DNA from: Candidatus Brevefilum sp.
Lineage (GTDB): Bacteria > Chloroflexota > Anaerolineae > Anaerolineales > Anaerolineaceae
DNA length: 11,021 nucleotides
Reading direction: 5' to 3'
NCBI GenBank assembly: GCA_007119455.1
Contig: SKPR01000210.1
Location: forward strand, 1 to 11,021
The notes under the pieces were generated by a model. It saw only the letters and a program-made list of their open reading frames with translations, had not been told where the DNA came from and made no database searches. Below, piece after piece: positions 1 through 6,729 of this stretch (position 1 is its first letter; each line of letters opens with the position of its first letter). The position numbers were made by a program, and so were the translations under genes.

Positions 1-1111
1 CATTCGCCATGCGATCGAGATAAGGGGTAATGGTATACCTGGCAGGCTGCAGATCTACCCAATCAGGATGCTGAATATCAAAGGCGTTGGGATCCAGACG
101 GGTCTTTTGCAAGCCAGGGCTGGTTGACCATTCAGCCCCATCAAAGACATCATAAACGCGTGCCCGCCAGTAATGACGATAGCCAGGGGGAGGGGGGGTA
201 TCCACCTGTGCCAAAAAGACGATATCCTCACTGATGGGTGTGCCGGTTCCCAAATCCATGGAGTTATCAAAGAAACCCGAAGTAGCGGTTGAGGTTGTTG
301 ACTCAAATTCAAAAATATCTGCAAATCTATCTGTAAACCGTTCCCATGATCTTGTGATGGAATCCCACCACTGCGTATAAGGTGCGTGTTGTCTGGTTGT
401 GATGGGTATGAACCAGGCCAGGGCGATCAGAAAGATCGCCAAGAAGAGCAAGGCTTTGGCATTATTAAGCTGGGTTTCCGTATTGGTATGAACGCCTTCT
501 TTGTTCCACTTGTGCCGATATCGTAAAAATGTCATCCTGCCAACGATCAGGAGTGTCATGAATAGGAAGGCCATTAAATGAAATGAATTTCGGGTTAAAT
601 CTGGATCGTAGTGTCCAATGACCAGCACGGTCACACCCAGGGGGATCATGGCCGGCCAGTCAGCGCCCTGTCGTATCAGGATGAAAGTTGCCGTTGATGC
701 CAGAATCCATAACAGGACTGCCATCAAGGTCAAAAAAAGGATGGGATTCGTTACCTGCTGTCCTGAAACAAACTGTTCAATGGAAATCCTCAAACGCCAC
801 ACGAGATGATCCACAATCCGTTCACGCCAGGTAACATCGAGGTCAATTGTGGTGCCCAAAAGCCAACCGCCTGTAAAGATTCCATAAATTGCTGAGAACA
901 GCATTGCAATCAAGGGATGAAAACGGGAATACCCCAAAAACAGGCCGGTCAGTCCAGCAATAATGGTCAGGTAAACCAGGAGGTGAAGGCCTTCAGACCA
1001 TTCAGTTGCCGACAGTCGTGCAGCCATCAGGAATACGGCCGCCAGGGCCAGGATGGCGATCCACACATCCCACCATCGATCAATTGGGACATTTTTGACC
1101 TTTAGAGTCAT
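1..1111 (-). CDS. TgpA-like membrane transglutaminase-family protein, N-terminal part (3' end outside window)
   Basis: An uninterrupted frame runs from ATG at 1111 to the window edge, giving 370 residues without a stop. The first 240 residues hold about seven hydrophobic segments (around 16-33, 44-60, 66-88, 123-145, 153-167, 178-190, 218-237). A soluble, presumably extracytoplasmic, region follows, with a proline-rich stretch (305-309) and then YWRARVYDVFDGAEWS (314-329). That last stretch resembles the segment ahead of the transglutaminase core in DUF3488/TgpA-type proteins. The catalytic Cys-His-Asp core and final membrane helix would lie beyond the edge, so activity cannot be judged. An in-frame TAA lies seven codons upstream and no other start codon falls between, so ATG at 1111 is the only candidate upstream of the first hydrophobic segment. 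The gene has its own promoter and follows gatB by 78 nt. Family members are envelope proteins; the substrate is unknown. It could instead be a non-catalytic relative. Confidence 0.8.
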   Translation of the reverse strand, partial: MTLKVKNVPIDRWWDVWIAILALAAVFLMAARLSATEWSEGLHLLVYLTIIAGLTGLFLGYSRFHPLIAMLFSAIYGIFTGGWLLGTTIDLDVTWRERIVDHLVWRLRISIEQFVSGQQVTNPILFLTLMAVLLWILASTATFILIRQGADWPAMIPLGVTVLVIGHYDPDLTRNSFHLMAFLFMTLLIVGRMTFLRYRHKWNKEGVHTNTETQLNNAKALLFLAIFLIALAWFIPITTRQHAPYTQWWDSITRSWERFTDRFADIFEFESTTSTATSGFFDNSMDLGTGTPISEDIVFLAQVDTPPPPGYRHYWRARVYDVFDGAEWSTSPGLQKTRLDPNAFDIQHPDWVDLQPARYTITPYLDRMAN

Positions 1112-1117
1112 AGTAGT

Positions 1118-1146
1118 ACTATATTCAACTTAACGTGTTTCGTCAA
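1118..1146 (-). promoter_or_regulatory. Sigma70-type promoter of the transglutaminase gene, predicted leaderless
   Basis: On the minus strand, TTGACG (1141-1146) is separated by exactly 17 nt from TATAGT (1118-1123). Both boxes match the housekeeping consensus at 5 of 6 positions. Only six bases (ACTACT) separate the -10 box from ATG at 1111, so a start about 7 nt past the -10 falls on the start codon itself. No Shine-Dalgarno is visible. The promoter lies wholly inside the 78-nt gap after gatB, which makes the transglutaminase gene independent of the gat operon at least in part. Confidence 0.7.
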
Positions 1147-1163
1147 TCATCGGCGAAGATGAT
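1146..1163. repeat. Inverted repeat ATCATC-N6-GATGAT abutting the -35 box
   Basis: Two perfect 6-nt arms (1146-1151 and 1158-1163) enclose a 6-nt loop and touch the upstream edge of the transglutaminase -35 hexamer. It also lies 27 nt beyond the gatB stop codon. No T-tract follows on the minus strand, so it is a poor intrinsic terminator. It could be an operator or a small mRNA 3'-end hairpin. The arms are short enough for chance. Confidence 0.3.
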
Positions 1164-1189
1164 CTGAATGGGTTGTTTCCCTGTGTTCT

Positions 1190-2647
1190 TTATTGTTGCA
1201 GTTTTTCTTCCAGCAGAGATTTGACCACTGACGGGTTAGCCTGCCCCCTGGTTTGCTGCATTACCTGACCGAAGAACCATTCACGCAAACCGGTTTTTCC
1301 CTCCTGATAGGCGGCGACCTCATCTGGATGAGCAGAGAGCACACCCTCGACAATGTTTTCCAGAATTTGGCGGTCTGAAATTTGTCCCAACCCTTCTTTC
1401 TGGATGGTGAGACCAGGTTTTTCACCGGTATCAAACATAAGGGAGAGAACGCTTTTGGCCGTGGTTATGTTGACCTCGCCTTTTTGAAGCATTTCGAGTA
1501 ATGAAGCCAGATCTCGCGGTTCAATGATGATTTCTTTCATTGTTTGCCCGCTGATGTTCATCAGGCCAAACAACTCGCCCGTGATCCAGTTTGCCACCAG
1601 GCTCGGGTCAGGTTGGCTCATATAGGTCAGCGTATTTTCATAAAAATCTGCAATCGGTTTTTCACTCAGTAGCAGTTCTGTATGATAGGCTTCCAGCCCA
1701 TAATCGACCATAAACCGGCGAAACCGGCGGTCGGGCCGCTCTGGCAGGCTGTTTCTGGCGGATGTGATTTGCTTTGGGGAGATATGGACAGGTGGAAGAT
1801 CCGGTTCCGGGAAATAACGGTAATCGTGGGCTTCTTCTTTGGTCCTTTGAGAGAATGTCATCCCCCTGGTTTCATCCCATCCGAGGGTTTCCTGGTCAAT
1901 CGAACTGCCTGCTTCCAGCAGGGCGGTCTGGCGTTTCAATTCATGCGTGATGGCATCTGTAACAGCCCGAAAGCTATTGAGATTCTTGATTTCCACGCGG
2001 GTACCCAGGTGGTCACTGCCAGCAGGCCGCACAGAAACGTTTGCTTCGAACCGGATCACACCTTTTTCGAGGTCACCGGAGTTGACAGCGAGGTATTGTA
2101 ATACCCGGCGGAGGCTGCGGGTATAAGCCCTGACCTGATCAACGGAGTGCAGATCGGGTTCTGATACCACTTCCAGTAAGGGTATTCCCGCGCGGTTCAG
2201 GTCAACCAGTGTAAAGGGTTTGCCGTCACCCTGGTCCATATGGGTCAGTTTGGCGGTATCTTCTTCCAGGTGTACACGCCGGATGCGGATATTGATCCAC
2301 CCTTCTTCTGACCATGCGGAGAGGGTGCCCTTCACGGCCAGGGGAAATTCGAATTGCGAGATCTGGTAGCCTTTAGGAAGATCAGGATAGAAGTAATTCT
2401 TTCGAGCAAACTGGCTGGTTTCAGCGACCTGGCAATCCAGGGCCAGGGCGACCTGCAGTGCATATTCAATCGCCCGGGCATTGGCGACCGGTAGCGCTCC
2501 GGGCATGCCAGCACACACCGGGCAAACCGCTGTATTGGGTAAGGCCCGGGTGGTATCGACAACCGGGCAACTGCAAAACATCTTGGACTGAGTCTGGAGC
2601 TCGGCGTGGACTTCAAGGCCGATATCTGCGATATAACCAGGTATCAT
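1190..2647 (-). CDS. gatB: Asp-tRNA(Asn)/Glu-tRNA(Gln) amidotransferase subunit B
   Basis: This is GatB (485 aa, near the usual family length), the tRNA-binding and kinase-like subunit. It activates Glu-tRNA(Gln) or Asp-tRNA(Asn) with ATP and transfers ammonia from GatA. The near-start signature IGLEVHAEL, the FCSC and VCPVC cysteine pairs of the metal site, NYFYPDLPKGYQISQFE, HLEEDTAKLTH and DLNRAGIPLLEVVSEPDL are all present in the right order. The C-terminal roughly 150 residues form the helical YqeY-like tail that contacts tRNA, ending in VVKSLLEEKLQQ. It is the last gene of the cluster, separated from gatC-gatA by other genes, and lies 104 nt after the aminotransferase. Only a weak purine run (AAAAAGAAA) precedes the ATG at 2647. 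The upstream gap contains two stem-loops that could affect its expression. Confidence 0.97.
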   Translation of the reverse strand: MIPGYIADIGLEVHAELQTQSKMFCSCPVVDTTRALPNTAVCPVCAGMPGALPVANARAIEYALQVALALDCQVAETSQFARKNYFYPDLPKGYQISQFEFPLAVKGTLSAWSEEGWINIRIRRVHLEEDTAKLTHMDQGDGKPFTLVDLNRAGIPLLEVVSEPDLHSVDQVRAYTRSLRRVLQYLAVNSGDLEKGVIRFEANVSVRPAGSDHLGTRVEIKNLNSFRAVTDAITHELKRQTALLEAGSSIDQETLGWDETRGMTFSQRTKEEAHDYRYFPEPDLPPVHISPKQITSARNSLPERPDRRFRRFMVDYGLEAYHTELLLSEKPIADFYENTLTYMSQPDPSLVANWITGELFGLMNISGQTMKEIIIEPRDLASLLEMLQKGEVNITTAKSVLSLMFDTGEKPGLTIQKEGLGQISDRQILENIVEGVLSAHPDEVAAYQEGKTGLREWFFGQVMQQTRGQANPSVVKSLLEEKLQQ

Positions 2648-2670
2648 TTTCTTTTTATTCGTTGGTTAAT

Positions 2671-2697
2671 GCCCTCTCCAGCTCAATTGAAGAGGGC
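2671..2697 (-). other. Strong stem-loop in the gatB leader
   Basis: On the minus strand GCCCTCTTCA pairs with TGGAGAGGGC around a 7-nt loop, giving ten pairs of which one is G-T. It ends 23 nt before the gatB ATG and is not followed by a T-tract, so it does not look like an intrinsic terminator. It is flanked by near-identical 11-mers (GTTGGTTAATG at 2661-2671 and GTTGGTTTATG at 2699-2709 on the plus strand). It may be a processing, stability or translation-control element of the polycistronic mRNA. Confidence 0.5.
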
Positions 2698-2717
2698 AGT
2701 TGGTTTATGAATGACGA

Positions 2718-2750
2718 CTGACCAGCATAAAAAACCTGCAGCTGGTTCAG
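2718..2750 (-). other. Stem-loop directly after the aminotransferase stop codon
   Basis: On the minus strand CTGAACCAGC pairs with GCTGGTCAG with one bulged base, around a loop of about 14 nt that contains a T6 run. It begins one or two bases after the TGA at 2752-2754. With the hairpin at 2671-2697 it fills most of the aminotransferase-gatB gap. The T-run lies in the loop rather than after the stem, so terminator activity is doubtful. A minor alternative fold (AACC/GGTT before the T6) would look more terminator-like but has only four pairs. Confidence 0.4.
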
Positions 2751-2751
2751 T

Positions 2752-3915
2752 TCAGAGTTTTTTTACAAACCGATCAATTTTCTCCAATGCTTTTTCGATT
2801 TGCTCATAGCTGGTGGCATAGGAACAGCGCACAAAACCGATTCCGGCTTCACCGAAGGCTGACCCCGGAACCACGGCCACCTTTTCTTGCAGGAGCAGTT
2901 TTTCGGCAAAGGTTTCATCGTCCATGCCGGTGTTATGAACATTAGGAAAAACATAGAATGCGCCATGCGGCTCGAAGGTCTCCAGGCCGATGGTGTTCAT
3001 CCCTTCGTGGATTAACCTGCGCCGGCGGTCGTATTCCTGGCGCATCTCTTCCACATAGGGCTCGCCTGACCTGAGGGCTTCGATGGCCGCAAATTGCGAG
3101 ATGGTCGGGGCAGACATGACCGAGTACTGGTGAATTCTCACCAGGCCGCTGATCAGGCTGGCAGGTCCGGCAGCGTAACCGATTCGCCAGCCGGTCATGG
3201 CATGGCTCTTTGAGAACCCGCCTAACAGGATCGTTCGTTCGTGCATGCCAGGTAAGGCCGAGAAGCACACATGCTGGTGACCGCCATATACCAGGCGGTC
3301 GTAGATTTCATCTGAAATAACCACTAAATCATGCTTTTCGGCCAGCCGGGCAATCGCTTCCAGGTTTTCACGGCTGACGACGGCACCGGTTGGGTTGTTT
3401 GGATAGCTCAGGAGGATCGCTTTGGTGGCCGGTGTGATGGCTTTCTCTATCACCTGAGGGTTGGGTTCAAAACTCTCTTCCATGGTCGTGAAGACCTCCA
3501 CTGGTTTAGCGCATGCCAGCGCGACTTCTGCCTGGTAGGAGACAAAACAGGGGGTGGGGATGATGACTTCATCGCCCGGGTCCAGCAGTGCTGAGCAGGC
3601 CAGATAGAGCGCTTCGGATACACCCACTGTTGCTAAAACCTCATTGACCGGGTCGTATTGAACACCATACAAGGTCTCAAGCTGATCTGCGATGGCCTGA
3701 CGCAACTCAAAAAGGCCAAGATTGGATGTGTAATGGGTCTCACCTTGCTGAAGAGACCGGATTCCTGCATCAATGATCGGTTGGGGGGTTGTGAAATCCG
3801 GTTCGCCAATCCCCAATGAGATTACGTCGTCCATGGAGGCTGCGATATCAAAAAATTTCCGAATGCCAGAGGGCTTCAGGGCTTTCACGGTCTTGCGTAA
3901 ATAATTTTTGGTCAT
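2752..3915 (-). CDS. PLP-dependent class I/II aminotransferase (aspartate/aromatic aminotransferase type)
   Basis: This 387-aa protein is a complete fold-type I aminotransferase, expected to be a cytosolic homodimer using pyridoxal phosphate to move amino groups between an amino acid and a 2-oxo acid. Family landmarks are in order: SLGIGEPDF (33-41), NNPTG with the cofactor-binding Asn (173-177), SDEIYD with the Asp that contacts the pyridine nitrogen and the Tyr (201-206), FSKSHAMTGWR with the Schiff-base Lys236 (234-244), and FVRCSYA, where Arg363 should bind the substrate carboxylate. This pattern fits the I-gamma aspartate, aromatic or PatA-like subgroup. Substrate preference cannot be read from sequence. 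AAGGAG lies 5 nt before the ATG, the best Shine-Dalgarno in the window. It follows the small gene at 3925-4185 by 9 nt, so it is co-transcribed. A link to Asp or Glu supply for the amidotransferase is only a guess. Confidence 0.93.
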   Translation of the reverse strand: MTKNYLRKTVKALKPSGIRKFFDIAASMDDVISLGIGEPDFTTPQPIIDAGIRSLQQGETHYTSNLGLFELRQAIADQLETLYGVQYDPVNEVLATVGVSEALYLACSALLDPGDEVIIPTPCFVSYQAEVALACAKPVEVFTTMEESFEPNPQVIEKAITPATKAILLSYPNNPTGAVVSRENLEAIARLAEKHDLVVISDEIYDRLVYGGHQHVCFSALPGMHERTILLGGFSKSHAMTGWRIGYAAGPASLISGLVRIHQYSVMSAPTISQFAAIEALRSGEPYVEEMRQEYDRRRRLIHEGMNTIGLETFEPHGAFYVFPNVHNTGMDDETFAEKLLLQEKVAVVPGSAFGEAGIGFVRCSYATSYEQIEKALEKIDRFVKKL

Positions 3916-3920
3916 TCCTT

Positions 3921-3926
3921 CTCCTT
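3921..3926 (-). promoter_or_regulatory. Shine-Dalgarno AAGGAG of the aminotransferase gene
   Basis: AAGGAG sits 5 nt upstream of the ATG at 3915, within the 9-nt gap and the 3' end of the preceding gene. It fixes the start and shows that this organism uses anti-Shine-Dalgarno initiation inside operons, in contrast to the operon-first genes described elsewhere. Confidence 0.8.
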
Positions 3927-4185
3927 AAAGGTTGGTAGAGGTTTCAGAAGGTTCTTGATGAATATTTTTACCTTTTGGTGTGATCAGCCATTCATCTCGC
4001 TGATTATTATAAAACAGATCGAACATCAGGTTGCCAGGAGAACAGAGCACCATAAAACCCAGACCGTCAGGTTCTCTGCGGCGTGCGATGATCTCCTTTA
4101 CGGTGTATTGGTCCCCGTGCCAGATAAAGGACCGGGGATGTTCGGGGTTGCGACTGCCCGCGTAGGAGACAACCTGAGGTGTCAT
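3925..4185 (-). CDS. Small conserved-looking protein of unknown function (86 aa)
   Basis: The ATG overlaps the TGA of the upstream nucleotidyltransferase gene in an ATGA arrangement, and the stop lies 9 nt before the aminotransferase, so it sits in the operon as a translationally coupled gene. The protein is soluble, with no signal peptide or membrane segment. Its middle, FIWHGDQYTVKEIIARRREP followed later by LMFDLFYNNQRDEWLI, reads as alternating beta strands around an aromatic-rich core. This loosely resembles small DUF6504-like proteins with a W-x-G-x-x-Y-x-V-x-E strand, but I would not assign the family without a profile search. No catalytic motif is apparent. Its tight packing between two metabolic genes is the main evidence that it is real. 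Confidence 0.75.
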   Translation of the reverse strand: MTPQVVSYAGSRNPEHPRSFIWHGDQYTVKEIIARRREPDGLGFMVLCSPGNLMFDLFYNNQRDEWLITPKGKNIHQEPSETSTNL

Positions 4186-5195
4186 TTAACTGCCCAGGAT
4201 TCGTCTCCAAGGTTGAACTGGCCGGATTGCCCCGTGATGGTGACATCGTGCCCGAGCAGTGAAGTGTCCAGGCGGCTATTGGTGATTTGAGCACCCGGGC
4301 CAATGATCGAATCGCGGATCAGGCTGCCTTTGACCACAGCCTCTTCTCCCAGTGAAAGGTTTGGCCCTAGCACAGATTGGCTCACCCGCGCATTCGGGTG
4401 GATGTTAACTGGTGGGATGATGACACAATCCTCCAGGTCACCATAGCGATGGCTATTATCACGCCCATGTTCGAGGAGGTAGCGGTTGGTGTCCAGGAGG
4501 GCTTCCGGCGTGCCGGCATCCAGCCAGACATCGACCATTTCTGTGCGCATCTTAAGGCCTTCCGCCAGCAGGATGTTAATGGCATCCGCCAGATAGTATT
4601 CACCTTTCAGGGATACGTCCTTTTCAATCTGGGTTTCAATGGCTGCGATCAGGTCTTCGGATTCTCTGAAATAATAGCAGCCCACGACGGCCAGGTTATT
4701 GCTCATATCCTCAGGTTTTTCCGTTAATTGGGTGACCCAGCCGTTTTCATTCACTTCAGCCACACCAAACCGGCGGGGATCGGGGACGGGTTTGACCCAG
4801 GCCACAGCATCGGCTTCTTCGTCTGCCAGAAATGAGAAGTCATTCTCGATCAAGGTGTCTGAAAAGGCCATCAGCATCGGGCCATGCAAGAATTCCCGGG
4901 CTTGCCAGAAAGCGTCCGATTGACCCTTCATCTCGGGCTGGACGGCATAATCGACATGCCAGTCGGGATACAGCCTGGCAGCGTGTTCCTGGATTTGCTC
5001 GCCCATCATCGGGCCGAGGATGAACACAAATTCAGCCGAATCAAAATCGGGGACCGTGAGAAACATATCCAGAACATAATCCAGGACGGTCTTACCTGCC
5101 AGAGAGACCAGGGGTTTGGGTTTGCTCCATGTGAGAGGGCGCAGGCGTGTGCCGAACCCGGCCATGGGGATCACAATTTTTAGCGGTTTACTCAT
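4182..5195 (-). CDS. Sugar-1-phosphate nucleotidyltransferase with left-handed beta-helix tail (RmlA-long/GlmU-like)
   Basis: This 337-aa protein should join a sugar 1-phosphate to a nucleoside triphosphate to give an NDP-sugar and pyrophosphate, feeding glycan or cell-envelope synthesis. Residues 1-240 form the nucleotidyltransferase domain: MAGFGTRLRPLT (11-22) with the following SKPKPL (24-29) is the NTP-binding loop, FSD (111-113) supplies a metal-binding Asp, EKP is at 159-161, and VWLDAGTPEALL (223-234) resembles the second metal/sugar-binding segment. Residues 254-323 show hexapeptide-like spacing (IIPPVNIHPNARV, SVLGPNLSLGEEAVV, IIGPGAQI), i.e. a left-handed beta helix. Such tails are often regulatory or carry a second acyltransferase activity. 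Glucose-1-phosphate thymidylyl- or uridylyltransferase is most likely; the exact nucleotide and sugar are unresolved. AGGA lies 8 nt before the ATG. It starts 24 nt after the endonuclease stop codon, where composition returns to the GC-richer background. Confidence 0.88.
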   Translation of the reverse strand: MSKPLKIVIPMAGFGTRLRPLTWSKPKPLVSLAGKTVLDYVLDMFLTVPDFDSAEFVFILGPMMGEQIQEHAARLYPDWHVDYAVQPEMKGQSDAFWQAREFLHGPMLMAFSDTLIENDFSFLADEEADAVAWVKPVPDPRRFGVAEVNENGWVTQLTEKPEDMSNNLAVVGCYYFRESEDLIAAIETQIEKDVSLKGEYYLADAINILLAEGLKMRTEMVDVWLDAGTPEALLDTNRYLLEHGRDNSHRYGDLEDCVIIPPVNIHPNARVSQSVLGPNLSLGEEAVVKGSLIRDSIIGPGAQITNSRLDTSLLGHDVTITGQSGQFNLGDESWAVK

Positions 5196-5219
5196 TATTG
5201 ATATCCTTTATGTAGAGGC

Positions 5220-5777
5220 TCATAAGTTTTCGTTATCTGCATCTATTAAAATTACTTTGACAGGCACTGCTGGAAAATGTCTCTTTAATCGCTCAATATC
5301 ATAAATGAGTTGTTCCCCATATGAAACTCCAGAAGACATTTCTTTTTGAAGATAATAGCACGGTACAATCTCAACCCCCACATCCGCTTTATTTTCGTTG
5401 AAGAAATATTGGAATTTTGCCATGTCATAAAACATGAACGCGTACTTGCCAAATTGTACTTCAACTAAAACTTTTTCTTTAACAAAATCAATTTGTTTAT
5501 ATGCTCTTGATATTTTCAAGGGATGGTTAGGGATTTCTAATGTGTAATAATCTCTGATTTCAGTGTAGTTCAAATCACGAAAAGACTTTGTAAATTGAGA
5601 ATTCATGTTTTTTGGCGAAAACAGCTTTTTCCCTAACATTGTTTTTTCTTTACTTATTTTGATCCGTTTTGCATTAACATTAGAAATGACTTGATAAATT
5701 TCTTTGCTGATTTCGGGATATCTGACTTGCAATATTTCTGATCCGCCTAGATGTGAATATTCATAAATTATCTTCAT
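5220..5777 (-). CDS. Type II restriction endonuclease, BstYI/BglII family
   Basis: The 185-aa protein has the BglII-family catalytic arrangement: Asp97, Glu106 and Gln108 in DFVKEKVLVEVQFGKYAF (D-x8-E-x-Q). This is the same spacing as Asp84, Glu93 and Gln95 of BglII. Other segments match BstYI as I remember its sequence: YSHLGG (7-12), SKEKT (42-46), DVGVEIVP (132-139), KEMSSGVSY (145-153) and PAVPV (169-173). BstYI cuts R^GATCY and BglII cuts A^GATCT, so a GATC-core target is predicted but not proven. At about 200 aa, BstYI is of similar length. The ATG at 5777 overlaps the methyltransferase stop by 17 nt and has AGGA 8 nt upstream. A longer in-frame start at 5849 would add a poorly matching leader within the methyltransferase gene and is less likely. 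The gene is clearly AT-richer than the operon around it. Confidence 0.9.
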   Translation of the reverse strand: MKIIYEYSHLGGSEILQVRYPEISKEIYQVISNVNAKRIKISKEKTMLGKKLFSPKNMNSQFTKSFRDLNYTEIRDYYTLEIPNHPLKISRAYKQIDFVKEKVLVEVQFGKYAFMFYDMAKFQYFFNENKADVGVEIVPCYYLQKEMSSGVSYGEQLIYDIERLKRHFPAVPVKVILIDADNENL

Positions 5778-6729
5778 ATTTCTGATCCTTTTGGTAATTT
5801 TCACCTTTTTCAAATAATCTGGCTTGTGAAATATCCGAGTCTGAATCAATAGTTACTTTTTTTGGAGGTATATACACATTAGGTTTTTCAGGATTATAAA
5901 CTGGTCTATCCATTGGACGAATCCTTAATTGTCCTTTTTCTGCTTGCTTTATTCTTTCCCAGCCAACTTGTACGTAATCCTTAATTATCTCGGCTCCTAT
6001 AGCTCTACGATTATGTAATAAGCTAGCAATGGCTGTAGATGCCACGCCCATGAATGGATCAAACACCCATTCATTTTCATTCGACATTGATAAAACAAGT
6101 CGTTCAATTAACTCAACTGGAAATTGACATGGATGTTTTGTTTTTTCAACATGATTCGATTTCACATTGGGAATATTCCAAACATCAGACGGGTTTTTAC
6201 CTAATGGATTGCCCGACAATTGACCTTTTTTGGGCCCTTTATAATATTTTTTTTGAGGGTATTTTTGTGGAATGCGAATCGGATCTAAATTAAAAACATA
6301 ATTATCAGTCTTTGTAAACCAAAGTATGACCTCATATCTTCCAGAAAAACGATTTGTTGCGTGAAGACCGTGTCCATAATGCCACACAATTCTATTTCGA
6401 AGATGCAAATTCAATTTTGAAAAAATTGGAAATAAAGCAATATCTAATGGGATAATTTCGCCATTCTCAACATAATTACCAACCTGCCAGCAGATACTAC
6501 CTTCAGGTTTTAGAGTTCTCACACATTTTGTGATAATTTCTTCTTGTTGTGAGAGATAAGTTTGGATATCAGTTTTTTCTTCATACTCTTTACCAAGATT
6601 GTATGGAGGTGAAGTGACGATTAATTGTATGAACTCATCTGGTATTTCTTTGAGTAAATCGTTAACATCGCCATTAAAAAAAATGATATCAGCTTTTTTA
6701 TCAAATATTGTAGATTTTTTTAGAGTCAT
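5761..6729 (-). CDS. Type II DNA methyltransferase (beta-class, N4-cytosine or N6-adenine), partner of the BstYI-like endonuclease
   Basis: This 322-aa enzyme transfers methyl from S-adenosylmethionine to an exocyclic base amine, protecting host DNA from the adjacent endonuclease. The catalytic motif IV TSPPYN (39-44) precedes the AdoMet-binding motif I DPFMGVAST (224-232), with GAEI (245-248) after it. This order defines the beta class (PF01555-like N6_N4_Mtase). KHPCQFPVELIERL (198-211) and DVWNIP (182-187) are also family-typical. SPPY occurs in both m4C and m6A enzymes, so the modified base is open; the BglII methylase is an m4C enzyme. The start chosen is ATG at 6729, with AGGA 5 nt upstream and 37 nt after gatA. 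An alternative at 6828 would overlap the gatA 3' end by 62 nt. The C-terminal 50 residues are charged and low-complexity. Composition is AT-rich, suggesting transfer with its partner. No controller (C) protein gene is present. Confidence 0.92.
   Translation of the reverse strand: MTLKKSTIFDKKADIIFFNGDVNDLLKEIPDEFIQLIVTSPPYNLGKEYEEKTDIQTYLSQQEEIITKCVRTLKPEGSICWQVGNYVENGEIIPLDIALFPIFSKLNLHLRNRIVWHYGHGLHATNRFSGRYEVILWFTKTDNYVFNLDPIRIPQKYPQKKYYKGPKKGQLSGNPLGKNPSDVWNIPNVKSNHVEKTKHPCQFPVELIERLVLSMSNENEWVFDPFMGVASTAIASLLHNRRAIGAEIIKDYVQVGWERIKQAEKGQLRIRPMDRPVYNPEKPNVYIPPKKVTIDSDSDISQARLFEKGENYQKDQKYEDNL

Noticed and set aside
1101..1111. The first 11 bases of the transglutaminase gene (ATGACTCTAAA) recur at the start of the methyltransferase gene (6719-6729)
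   Set aside because: The similarity stops after 11 bases, the proteins are unrelated, and the upstream sequences differ, so chance is the simplest explanation.
1682..2101. Plus-strand open frame of 139 codons
   Set aside because: It lies wholly antisense to gatB, whose motifs are continuous here. The translation has no family resemblance and there is no promoter or Shine-Dalgarno.
3955..4290. Plus-strand open frame of 111 codons
   Set aside because: It is antisense to the small operon gene and the end of the nucleotidyltransferase gene, and looks like a compositional shadow.
4377..5183. Several plus-strand frames (4377-4727, 4699-4923, 4884-5183)
   Set aside because: All are antisense to the nucleotidyltransferase gene, overlap one another, and lack initiation signals.
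5778..5849. Longer N-terminus for the endonuclease starting at 5849
   Set aside because: The extra 24 residues come from another frame of the methyltransferase gene. The 5777 start has a good Shine-Dalgarno and gives an N-terminus that matches BstYI.
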